Assembly: GCA_015680905.1 (NCBI GenBank)
Contig: CM027381.1
Span: 72,281,501-72,345,500 of the forward strand
Direction of reading: 5' to 3'
DNA: 64,000 nucleotides
Source of the DNA: Coptis chinensis
Taxonomy: Eukaryota > Streptophyta > Magnoliopsida > Ranunculales > Ranunculaceae
Shown piece by piece: positions 32,134 to 42,515 of the stretch (position 1 is its first letter; each line of letters starts with the position of its first letter). The translations under genes were made by a program, and so were the position numbers. Below the pieces are notes generated by a model. It ran no database searches. It worked only from the letters and a program-made list of their open reading frames with translations, and was not told the DNA's origin.

Positions 32134-32697
32134 TTATGTCTTGGCCAAGTGATTGGTTATTTCTAAAGCAATGTGACATAGCTGGCTAAACCTTTCATTC
32201 TCAGATGCCAATGTGGAATTGTGGCCAGACTGTTCCTTAAAACCACTCTGGCATGATTCTACATCTGCTATGGCTGCTTGTAACCACGTTTTAACGTCCT
32301 TATAACCATTAGTATCCAAAGCAGCTAGTGAATCCTCAAGCTGATCAGTTGCATCCACATAATACTCAGAGCAATCACTAAAACATTCTTGAATAGTAGA
32401 ATCTGTTGTTTTATTAAGCATTTCCTCAATGCGCGTGGACATGTTGATTGCATGATCCGATGCGGCGTTCATTATAACTGAAGCAAACCGTTTAACATTG
32501 ACAGCATGACCGCTTGCAGGATGAGATTTGAGGGTTTTGATGCAAAGGTCCTTGTACGCTGTTTTCTCACAAGTCTGTGTTACGAGATCAGTAGATTTAT
32601 GCCCTGTATTGTTAGCGACGAATTGGTGGGACTGGAAAATGAGTAAAATGGTTACAAGTTGTAAAGCAAAGAAACGCGACGTAGGTATAGGATTCAT
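32134..32697 (-). CDS. Plant invertase/pectin methylesterase inhibitor (PMEI-domain) protein
   Basis: An intact single-exon frame of 187 codons from the ATG 32697-32695 (MNPIPTSRFFALQLVTILLI). The frame is open nine codons further up, but only from a TTG. The N-terminus is a signal peptide (about residues 1-28), so the product is secreted to the wall. The PMEI pattern is clear: TCEKTAYKDLC gives the first Cys pair, CFSDCSEYYVDATDQLEDSL the third Cys and the conserved Y..A...L, and ADVESCQSGF the fourth. The length is usual for the family. There are four potential N-glycosylation sites of the N-x-S/T type. Members inhibit cell-wall or vacuolar invertase or pectin methylesterase; sequence alone does not say which. 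It is the only intact recognisable host gene here. Confidence 0.92.
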   Translation of the reverse strand: MNPIPTSRFFALQLVTILLIFQSHQFVANNTGHKSTDLVTQTCEKTAYKDLCIKTLKSHPASGHAVNVKRFASVIMNAASDHAINMSTRIEEMLNKTTDSTIQECFSDCSEYYVDATDQLEDSLAALDTNGYKDVKTWLQAAIADVESCQSGFKEQSGHNSTLASENERFSQLCHIALEITNHLAKT

Positions 32698-32978
32698 TAT
32701 GTTATCTTGTTGAATCTTTTTCAACTCGGATAAAACATGCCGTGTGATATAGTTTTAGTTAGGATTCAGAACCAATGAAATTGGTTACTAAAGTGACTTT
32801 AAGTGATTGGATATTGTAATCCATGCAAGCAGGATGCGCTTTGCCACCCAAATTACACTCGAGAAACGGTCATTTCATGCAATTTTTGTGGCTTAAAGCT
32901 TTCAACAAATAATTTTCATGTCTCAGTTCATACGAACCACCAAAACATATTTCCCCGTAATAATAGTAAAATTTACTA
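32698..32978. other. Upstream region of the PMEI gene, up to the Helitron edge
   Basis: This holds the 5' leader and promoter of the minus-strand gene, but I cannot point to a firm TATA box. A Helitron-like end starts about 280 bp upstream of the start codon, so the transposon may have replaced part of the promoter. Confidence 0.4.
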
Positions 32979-35807
32979 TCACCTCTCTCTATATTAAAGG
33001 CAGAATACACCTTATATGGACAATCTCTATCCTAGGTGGCACTCTCTCAAGAGAGAGTGAAGCCACGTGGATGTTGGTTCTTTCATAGAAAAAACTCAAT
33101 TACGTTCTTGCCTTCAGTTTCCTAATTCAACTCAAACAATTAATAAGTCACCAAAAAAAAAACTCAAACACTTAATAGCATGTACTTAATAAGAGAGAGC
33201 CTAATTAGATTTTCTTCCCAACCCATTGTTGGGTTCAGCAGCACGGTAGTTCTGTAGAATCCACTATGTATGGATGATATGAACTGCCTAAACAAGAATT
33301 CTTGAACGGTGAACAGTTGGAGCCTATTACTTGCTCCATAAAAAAAAAATCCATTAATAAAACACGTAAATCTATTGGAAAATAAAAAATACGCATGTCC
33401 GATGAAATGGGTGGTTGCTATTTGCTCCCACTATTATAAAGACGACTACCAATATTAGCGTGACTGGACAAGCTATACACTAATACACATGGTACGTGGT
33501 ATCAAAGAAGTTACCCAAAAAATCTTATGCATGTTTGATCAAATTAAGGAATTTTTTGACCATTGTGTTGTGCTCTCTGTCATCTACAAAGTGAAGTTGC
33601 GACAAATGAACTTAGGAGAAGAACTCGATGATGATCGAGCTTTAGCAAGTTATAACATCAAAATTTACGGTGGTTTTTCGTATGCTTGGGGATACTTTAG
33701 CAAGTTAGAACATCGAAGGGGGGTTCACTAATTTACGGTGGTCTTTCGTACGCTTGAGGGGGATACTCTGTCTTGATCAGGCGAAGCTCAAAAATGATAT
33801 GAATTTGAACTAACTTGCTCTGTGCAACAAATTAAGGTTTGCTAGAACTTCATAATATGATTAGCATATAGGAAATTATTAATGAAGTTCACAGGCCGGA
33901 AATTCCAAACAGTTTGAGAACTTTGACAATATATAAGTTAGAATTGCTTGAGGTATTTTGAGGAGTAGATTAAAATCTCTATAGTTTGATTTCCTTAGGT
34001 ATATGTTTTTTAAGCATTTATTGTCTCTTCTTTGCATGACTCCCAAGTATATAAAGTGATGCAAGAAAGAACAATAATTCTCATATACACTTTGAGTCTT
34101 AGTTAAATGCATCTACTTTGCTCTTTGACACAAAGGATCTGTACATTGTCAAACATATTGTACAGATAATAAATCATTGTTATGCCAAGTGAATTGTTGT
34201 GATTAACACATACTATATTAAAGTTGATTTTGGGGTTTGATTTTGCACTTATGTTTTGCTTGGCTACAGTCTGATGGAGATGACTAAATCTCATGGGAAG
34301 TATACAATGCTTTCCAGGAAATATAGGACCGGCTTGATCGATTAAGGGAACTTCTATGAGGACCTGCAACTGATTTATGAGCACTACAACTTCTTTGTAA
34401 AAGTATAAAATTCTAGAAACCAATCACACTACCATTGTTATATGTTGTTGAGTCAATTGAAACTCAACATGAATGTACCAGGAAATTATGAATGCCAAGG
34501 TTTCCGGTGTGGGATGCTTGGTTATTATTTTCAGGTCTTCATAGGGTTGGCCAAGAAGAAAATGTCAATGGCACGCTTAGAGTTAGTATGTAGGGAGTAC
34601 TTTGTAAGTTGGAAACTTATGCCGGTTTTATAACCATGACATCGACTCTATTATCTATTAAATATATAAATTATACTCCAATGGGAGGTTTTCCCCCACT
34701 ACGGAGTGGTCAAAGCTAATTACCTTATGATAAAGGGCTGCTGTGTGGGACTGAAGAAGCGTGTCGTTACTCTGAGACAATCACTGTTAAAGCAGACCTC
34801 AAGATTAGCCTTGGAGGAAATCAAGCTCAAACTTATAGACACGCATGCACTTACTCAATGGGAGGTTTTTCCCCACTATGGAGTGGTAATTAAAAGCTAA
34901 TTACCTTATGATAAAGGGCTGTTGTGTGTGACCAAAAAAGCATGTCGTTACTCTGAGGTAGTCACTGTTGAAGTAGACCTCAAGACTGGCCTTGGAGGAA
35001 ATCAAGCTCAAACTCATAGACACGCACTTACTCAAAATTTGGCCATGGTAGAAGTCCAAGTTCTATGGCCAAGTCAAGGCTTAAAAATTGCAGAATGTTA
35101 ACTGTCGGTCCGTTTAGTTCTAGCAACTGTTGTGTTTAGTTTGTTTTATGTTCTATGCTTGGGCTTTGATCTTCAGTGACCTTATTTAGTTTTTTGTCAT
35201 TTCTGTAAAGATCTTAAGTTTCGATCACAATGTGACTTATGAACAGTCATATCCAGAATACATACTATTGAAAAGTTACATGCTCTAACTCTAATTTCTA
35301 GAGGACAATTTGAGAGATATCTAAACAATTGGACTTCTTTGAATTGCTTTAAAGTCCCTTCATAATACCTAAGAAATGGAATTGAATATTGGTTTTGGTA
35401 CATAGCCATCTATATACTGGAAAGTGTAAGTCATCAAGGTTTTTATGAGGATGAATGGATGTAAGGAAACATTCTTCTTGAACTTTTAATTTGCAAAATC
35501 ATGTAGAGAACTACCTTATCACCCCATTGTGCGTATATCTATTGTGTTTGATAACGGGAATAACTTCGACAATGACATACATAGGCAACAATAGATCTGA
35601 AACAAAACAATAGATGAAGAGGCAATGAATTTGTGAATGGTAATCTGATGTTGTTAGCCGGCATGTTATCATGGTGTTTCGTGGTCGTCCTTTGTCAAAA
35701 ACCAGATAAAGGTTTATTGGCGGTGGAAAGTTAGTAGTAGATAATCACATGCAGTAAGAGCCCCGGCCATATGGCCGGGTCGAAAACCGGCCGGGTTGAA
35801 AACATTG
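32979..35807 (+). mobile_element. Candidate non-autonomous Helitron 1
   Basis: The left end reads CTCTCTATATTAAAGGC, followed by TCCTAGGTGGCA and CCACGTGGA, a layout shared with the second element at 35808. The right side has a strong GC hairpin CCCGGCCATATGGCCGGG (35762-35779) followed by TCGAAAAC and a repeat of GGCCGGGTTGAAAAC, as at Helitron 3' ends. The canonical CTAG is not seen, so the end is uncertain. There is no Rep/helicase. The interior holds small unassigned frames (33489-33731, 34442-34633). Confidence 0.5.
34679..35033 (+). repeat. Tandem duplication of about 178 bp
   Basis: CAATGGGAGGTTTTCCCCC...ACTTACT occurs twice (about 34677-34855 and 34856-35033). Both copies contain GATAAAGGGCTGYTGTGTG and CTTGGAGGAAATCAAGCTC. 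The unit may derive from a captured gene piece, which I do not recognise. Confidence 0.85.
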
Positions 35808-36039
35808 TCTATATACTAAAACAAAGACCTCTAAGAGAGATTTTTCTCTTTCCTAGGTGGCATTCTAATATGAGAGATAACTTTTTCTCTCTCTTCCGTG
35901 ACTTTCTACAATGCTTTTTACCATGCCACGTGGACTCTTTAGAGAGTTTGATTTTCTAAAAGAGTGCTCTACCACATGGTTTCCTATTTTAGTACAACTC
36001 TCCCAACTTAAGTGCAATTTAAATTAGTCCCGACAAATT

Positions 36040-36480
36040 CTGCAAACATAATTATGTTTAACTAGCAATTATTTTCTCAAAAATAAGAAAGAAATTACCA
36101 CACTAAATTCCGCAGTATAAATAATATATCAATTATTTCCTAAAAAATAGGAAACATAGGTCTTATTACCCCCACAAATTATATACTATAGATTTTTCTT
36201 TAATGTTGGAATTAAATATCAATATAAACCATTTAACAAGACGTACTCTTTTAGTACAACTCTCCCAACTTAAGTGTAATTCAAATTAGTATGTACAATT
36301 ATTTCCTAAAACATAATTATTTTTAACTAGCTATTATTTCCTCAAATATAGGAAAGAAATTACCCCACAAATTCCGCAAAAATAATTATGTTTAACTAGC
36401 AATTATTTTTACCCCACAAATTCCGCAAAAATAATTATGTTTAACTAGCAATTATTTCCTCGAAAATACGTAAATTTGAA
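36040..36480 (+). repeat. AT-rich direct repeats inside Helitron 2
   Basis: AATTATGTTTAACTAGCAAT occurs at about 36053, 36387 and 36432 with a variant near 36310. It is linked by ACCCCACAAATTCCGCAAAA, giving a small irregular array. Confidence 0.75.
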
Positions 36481-37202
36481 ACTCTCTCCTAAATTTTTTA
36501 AAATAATTGGAAGTTTCGGAGAGAATAGATAATAGGCAATGAATCCATGAAAGTACAGTAGAAAAGAATACAAATTGACCGGAAACTAGCATAACACGGT
36601 GATCATGGAAAGAACAATGTTAAATATGCCTTGATTTCCATTCTCAACAACATAAATGGACTTCATATTATTATTCTAAGACTATCTATTTGCCGCATAA
36701 ACTGCGTGTATACAAACATGTCGCATACGCATTATCTTACCCCCAATGGTATTAGCAATTTAGCTATAGGTAAAAACATAAAATTTGAGTGAGAGGACGT
36801 CGTCATAAAATTGTAGGCATTGACACCACCAAAATAAATGTGCATAATGTGACTTGAAATGAAACACACTCATTAAATTCAAAGTTGTAAAAAAATGACC
36901 ATTACATTGAATTAAACAAGACTTGGCACCAAGACATCTCCATCCGCCCCTGTGAATAGATTTTGATCTTTCATGTTGGAATTAAAGAAAAGAAGATCAT
37001 TATTGTTGTGGCCAAGTAACCTCATTGCCAGTTAAGTAACCTTTTGATCGAAACCAAAAATTAAGCAAACGAAGTTGTGCTGCCTAGTGTATGAGTCAAT
37101 TAGAGAAATTATATAATAGGAAAACACAAAACAGGACTCAATTAGAGAAATTGTGTGTTTGTCAAAAAATCATGAAAAAAGTCTAGAAACTATGTTCTGT
37201 AC

Positions 37203-37800
37203 AGTTCAAGGACAATGGTCAAAACCATCAGAAGACATTGTGAAGATCAACTCAGATGGAGCAGTAAATATAGAAGGAGCAGGCTATGGTGGGGTACTAA
37301 GAGACTACGAGGGAGCCCCATTGATCATTTATATGGGAAATTCTAATTAACCTCAGATCTGTCATTATTCAAGAACTCAAAGGCATTGAAGCTGGTTTAC
37401 TTGCAGCTCTATACATGAATTGTAAGAAAATCATGGTAGAATATCTGACTCCAAAAGGGCAGTACAAGTGATTAACAGGGTAGAGAAAAGCCTTTGGTAT
37501 TGTTTGGATTTGGTAGCATCTATCAGGATGTGCATGAGGAAATTCGAATTTGTGATAGTCTCTCACGTGTATAGAGAGAGGAATAGAATCGCTGACTGGT
37601 TGGCAAAGTCGAGTACTATTAAGGATAATATATATATTATTGTGAGGGTTTAGGCCCCTTTTATAGCATTCCTCCTCTTCTGTATGAGCTAAATGTAATA
37701 GTGGAGGAAGATGATAGGGGAATGATGTATCAAAGAGCTTGAGTTGAATATTAATACAGGTTGGGGTCTGCCTAACCCTTAACTATTTCCAAAAAAAAAA
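37203..37800 (+). mobile_element. 5'-truncated L1-type LINE with RNase H domain and poly(A)
   Basis: The insert is flanked by a perfect 16-bp duplication AAACTATGTTCTGTAC (37187-37202 and 37801-37816) and ends in an A run at about 37788-37800, both signatures of target-primed reverse transcription. The coding remnant is the RNase H (RVT_3) domain at the end of plant L1 ORF2: VKINSDGAVNIEGAGYGGVL (Asp), ELKGIEAGLLAAL (Glu), and VYRERNRIADWLAKSS at the C-terminus. A stop near 37350 and a frame change near 37440 break it. It inserted into the Helitron and so is younger or co-mobilised. Confidence 0.92.
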
Positions 37801-39544
37801 AAACTATGTTCTGTACGTGTCTAGGTTCCATCTTAATAACATAGATCGAATCCATTTGACATAACATCACAAACACCTTGACTGGAAATGAGGCTTTTGT
37901 TTGGACTTCAAAGGGGCTTGGGGAATATAAGACATATGGGATAGACTAATGATAGGCGCATTGGAGCATAGAACACACTTGGTTCAAATAAATACCTATT
38001 TTGAAATATTGACAAGTGGCCATCAGAATACTGCTAGGGATGAAATCGACCAACTGTAACTTGGAAAAAGACCATAATTTATTCAAAATCTATAAGAAGA
38101 AGATAAAGAAGAAGATAAATTAAGTAGGGAAAATACACAAGGAGACTCTTAATTGTTGAGATGGCCAAAATTTTTGAATTAAGCTATTAAGTTTAATATT
38201 AAGGGGACTGGGGGAGATAAAAGAACTTGAATATTTTGTACATATAACTTATAAGTTCTTACTACTATAAGTGCTTGCTACAATTTGTACCTACATAGAT
38301 TAATTGTGATGTATTAGTTAGGGTGTTCACGTGTGGTGTCAGGAGTTGCTACCAAATTCGTAGTTAAAACCTTTTATATATTGAAGGGTTTAACTAAAGC
38401 ATCACATTTTGTGTTCCTATTAGGAAACTCTCGATCTATAGGGAAAGTTTAAATCTTATTAGCCTAAGGGATAAGGTGGGGAAAAAAAAAAAAAAAAAAG
38501 AATCGACCGTTCAAGTAATAAAAAATTATAGAGAAAAATGAGAGTAAGAGAGGCATATATATATGTGGTATATATCCATCCATATTGAATTGCAGATACA
38601 TCAATGATAGAATCATTTTTATTGGATTAAATACAAATATTGGTCCTTTAATATATGAAATGCAATAAAATAGGAAAGTAATCAAACAAGGGAGATAGAT
38701 GACTAAGGATTCGAGCCCATAACACACGGTTTCATAAAATCCGTACGATTTTCCCGATCTAAATCGAGCAGGTTTTACATGAAGAAGATTTTGCTCAGCA
38801 TGTTCTATTCGATACGGGTAGGAGAAGAACTCGACTCGGTAGTTATACAAATTGGTTGATGATTTTGAAGAACTAGAAACTGAAGAAGAGTCAACCGAGG
38901 ATCATGGTAGTCGTTCACGAAAAACCAAACTTTTAATCATTTTTAATGATAACTAAGTTATAAAGTCGGTTGTTGAATTAGACTCCTTATGGACATTACA
39001 TTGCATATCAATTCCCAAACCAATCTTTTGTAACACCTTATCAATTCCCAAACCAATTTTTTGCAACACCTTCTTACTCAATGCGTCAAAATATTGTCAT
39101 GCAACAATTTGGTAAGTTTACAGTTACTTCGAAACAAAAAACAAAGTTAATATATAGTGTCTGACCACCACATCAAGACATAAATAGTACTACCTACTAC
39201 GACATACGTAATTTTGATGTCTAGAAATTATAGATTAATTTTATGAACAACACCACCAAAAGCACAACTGAACAAGTAGAAGACGAGTCAATAAGCACAA
39301 GTGAATAACTAACATGTTGGTTATCAACATACTATTCTCAAGAATACCAAACACACAAAAAATATGACCAGCTAGCATCGAAATGGTACATATCAAATCC
39401 AGTTCAACCCCCGATCCTATTTTCTGAATAATAAGAAATAATAAATGGCTTCAGATGCATAAGTGGACAACATGCAATGATTAATTAAATGTAGTCAGAG
39501 CACTCAAAGAACAAAATCTACCTACAATTCCAAAAAAGTATTAC
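37801..39544. other. Helitron 2 interior without a supported gene
   Basis: AT-rich sequence with an A run at 38480-38500 and a GAATAC-rich part. The minus frame at 38464-38850 is low-complexity and not convincing. A short direct repeat (CAATTCCCAAACCAAT) lies at 39009 and 39046. Confidence 0.4.
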
Positions 39545-40112
39545 AAGAGATCAGTTATTGCCTGTTCAATTTCAGAGAACTTCACAAAAAAGTCCTCAGG
39601 AATCGACCAATCAAAGCAGTAAAGATTCTCCATCATCCATGCCTCTTAAAACATTAATCGTTACCCATTTGGAGTCCCCAACTAAGAGCAATTTGTGCAG
39701 GAGTCTTCAACAATTTCTCTGACACCATACTTAATTAATCTTAGATGCTTATGCACAATACTCTTTACCCATGCTGAACCAGGGGAACCTAATAGTTAAT
39801 ATCCCTGCAAAGTGAAGGCCGGATATGGAAAAAAGCTCTGCAAAGAGGGGTATAATATTAAAGTTAGAAGCTTAAGTTCCTTAAAAGTTATAACTCACTG
39901 ATAGATGTACTCCGTTCAATTGGCAAAAGGCACGCAACTGAGACTGTTGCCAAGCTGGGTGGCATTCCACCTGATTGACAGCAACAAAGACACTTGAAAC
40001 TTCCAAAAGCTCTCCCAACTTTTTTGACAAAAAAATTCTTATACCAATAGCACGAGACTTGCCAAAATCATAAAAAAAACCTCCACTGCTTTCCAAGGTA
40101 CTAGAAAATTCA
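39545..40112 (-). pseudogene. Captured aldo-keto reductase (AKR4C-like) exons
   Basis: Exon A (about 40112-39896) encodes the AKR segment [40 protein letters not shown] and QLNGVHLS. It ends at an intact donor GTGAGT where plant AKR genes have an intron. Near its start two compensating indels disturb the frame. Exon B (about 39720-39545) retains KLLKTPAQIALSWGLQMG and FDWSIPEDFFVKFSEIEQ in shifting frames, the C-terminal part of the enzyme. AKR4C enzymes reduce aldehydes and ketones with NADPH. The N-terminal catalytic part (Asp, Tyr, Lys) is missing, so this is a non-functional captured fragment in the Helitron. Confidence 0.85.
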
Positions 40113-40775
40113 GGTTGGAAATTCATGTGAATCTATTACAGTTTTCACACATAGGCAATTGTATGTGGCGGTTTTAAGAACAACATCTAGATAGGGATCG
40201 AGATATATATATATTTAAATTATCTGGACAATGTAGTTGAATCATTAAAATGTGAGAGTAAGACCTCATTTATAATTTGGCTTTATTTTGGTTGTAGAAA
40301 CTGGAGCATGTATACTAATTACTCAAAGCAACATACATACAAATATACAATGATATACACTAATACAGTGATATACAATTACACATGACCAAGAACAATA
40401 AAGATTGGAAAACAAAATTTTCTTTCTCTAATATAATAGGCCCACACAGGAACATAAACAACTTATCTGGCCTATTAGTTTAAAAATTTCAACAAAAAAA
40501 TAATGGGCTTTTCAGAACATCCCATAGCATCAGTGTTACTTAAACAATTCAACAATCGAACCGTTACCTATATCACATGATTGTGAACTAAAATACTGGA
40601 CAGGTTAAAGAGGTGTTGAGGTGGGATGGTCAACGAAGTAGTATATTTCCAAGGAAACAATAAACAATGCAACAATATACTATACATTACTACAGATTTA
40701 ATCAATTACCAATTCTCTAGAACGGATTTACTCATTGCACTCAAAAATATATTCAAAAACAAACAAATAGGGTTT

Positions 40776-41058
40776 TTTAGACATACTCCCCAACTTTAAC
40801 GTTTGATGCCAGTAAACTAGATTTGACTCTCATTAACCGTTAGTACAGGTTTTCTATTTTCTTCTAATAAAAAAATAATAATAATATAAAACTCCTGTGA
40901 TGAAATGCCGAATATGCCCTCAATAATTTCTATTCCATATGCAATAATAAAATATTATTATTATTTTATTGGAAGAAAATAGAAATCTGGACTAATGGTT
41001 AATGAAAGTCAAACCTAATTGACCGACATCAAGCGTCAAAGTAGGGGACATGTCTAAA
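40776..41058. mobile_element. Foldback MITE with inverted repeats of about 100 bp
   Basis: The left arm TTTAGACATACTCCCC...TTCTTCTAATAA (40776-40882) and the right arm (about 40958-41058, ending GGGGACATGTCTAAA) are reverse complements at roughly 80% identity, with a short TAATAATAA centre. The whole 283 bp can fold into one hairpin. I could not read a target duplication. Confidence 0.8.
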
Positions 41059-41635
41059 GAAAAAACTGCAATTGGAACAATGTATGCGTGCAATGTTTTT
41101 GGGGTTTGGAGGGATGACATATCTGACTGCAGACTATCTTTCCAAGCAATGCAAGTCACAAGAATAAGTATAATGGTTTTGAAAGTATTTTTTTGTAAAC
41201 TCTACTTCAACTTGGAAACTTCAAGTGATAATAGTAAAATTAGTAGTAGGTCACTGCATCATTGGTTGGGTTAGTTGCTTATACTCTTAGGAGTTTTACG
41301 CGAAAGAGCCACATATTTTGTACTTGAATTAGACCATAAACTTTTTAAATATAAAAATTATCATAATAAAATATTTCTTTTACATCACGAAAGATACCTA
41401 AAAGATCTCGGGCGTGTGCCCGAGTTCAAAATCTAGTTATCATCTAAACAAAAACAATTGCTACATGTAAGTTTGTAACCCGAAATGTAAACGAGATGGG
41501 CCTATTTAGAACTACGGCGGGTCCAAGGCTTCATTTGCATGGGCCATTATACAATGGGTTATGGACTTATGGGCATTGAGATGTTAAGTTCAAACTGAAG
41601 GCGGCGACCAGCCCACAAACATCAGAGTTTCTTTA

Positions 41636-42515
41636 GGGCCTGTTTGGTAGTATGGATAGCCCAACCTGTACAATGTACAAGACCCTTGATAGTATATCTT
41701 GTTGTTTGGTCCATTTATTATGTGAGTATGGGCCACAACTTAGCGATTAACCAACACACATAAAGGCCGACCGGGTTAATGAAATCCATTGGGAAAGCTA
41801 GGATACGGTTATACAACCTCTTATGAAACCACAGGAAATCGATTTAAAAATGGTAAGTTAGAAAAAGAGAAAAATACTGTTCTTCTTCTCTAGTGAGTTT
41901 TACTCTACCAAAAATTTAAAGTATTGATCACAATCTTTCTATCGCACCACCCATCTCTCTAAAAACCATCTCTCACCCTTACTCCCACTTCTCACAACAT
42001 TTTTTAGTTTTAAGAAGTTTTGAAAATAAATTGTGTAGAATTTGGGGTTCTTGATCCCATGTATTAATTTGTTTATCTGATTTGGATTAATTGGAGGATG
42101 ATTATTCATTTTGAAGCTCTTAATAAAAGTACTATTTTAAGTAATAAAAGGATTTTGTTTTTTGTTTTGTTTGTTTTTGGGGGAGGGATTTAAATTGGAG
42201 TTCTACAATACCAATATGCAATTTCAATTTCAAATGGTGATTTTCTGACGAATTTGTAATACATGTATTTCTTGATCTTACAGTTATTCAATTTCAATAG
42301 TTTTTTATTTTATTATTTTATTATTATTATTATTATTATTGGGAAAAATAATTATTTTGTGGATTGTTAAGAAACCACAGTGAAAATGATACCAAACACC
42401 TTTCATACTATTTTTAATTTTCTAATACAATTTACACACTTGTTTATACATCTACTGTGTTGGATCACCTAAATTAAGTTGGCTACTACAAAATTTCCTA
42501 CTGCCAAACAGAGCC
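41636..42515. mobile_element. Tourist-like (PIF/Harbinger) non-autonomous element
   Basis: Starts GGGCCTGTTTGGTAGTATG and ends ...CTACTGCCAAACAGAGCC, an inverted match of about 15 of 18 bases. It is flanked on both sides by TTA (41633-41635 and 42516-42518), the 3-bp target of this superfamily. 880 bp with no transposase. The sequence inside is AT-rich with a (TTA)n stretch at 42310-42340. Confidence 0.82.

Larger units (their letters stand above)
35808..41436 (+). mobile_element. Non-autonomous Helitron 2, carrying captured gene exons
   Basis: The 5' end TCTATATACTAAAAC is typical of plant Helitrons. The 3' end has hairpin CTCGGGCGTGTGCCCGAG (41408-41425), then TTCAAAATCTAG, ending at 41436 with T next, exactly the Helitron rule (hairpin, about 10 bases, CTRR, insertion before T). 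There is no Rep/Hel protein, so it would depend on another element. The interior contains aldo-keto reductase exons, a LINE insertion and a foldback MITE. The pairing of this left end with this right end is inferred. Confidence 0.65.

Noticed and set aside
32134-32724. PMEI gene starting at 32724
   Set aside because: That codon is TTG. The first ATG in frame is at 32697 and is followed at once by a good signal peptide.
37153-37653. Host RNase H-domain gene captured by the Helitron
   Set aside because: A 16-bp duplication and poly(A) bracket the segment, so it entered as a LINE, not by Helitron capture.
38464-38850. 128-codon minus frame as a membrane protein
   Set aside because: Its hydrophobic part comes from A/T runs, including a long A tract that encodes Phe residues, and there is no support from motifs or splice sites.
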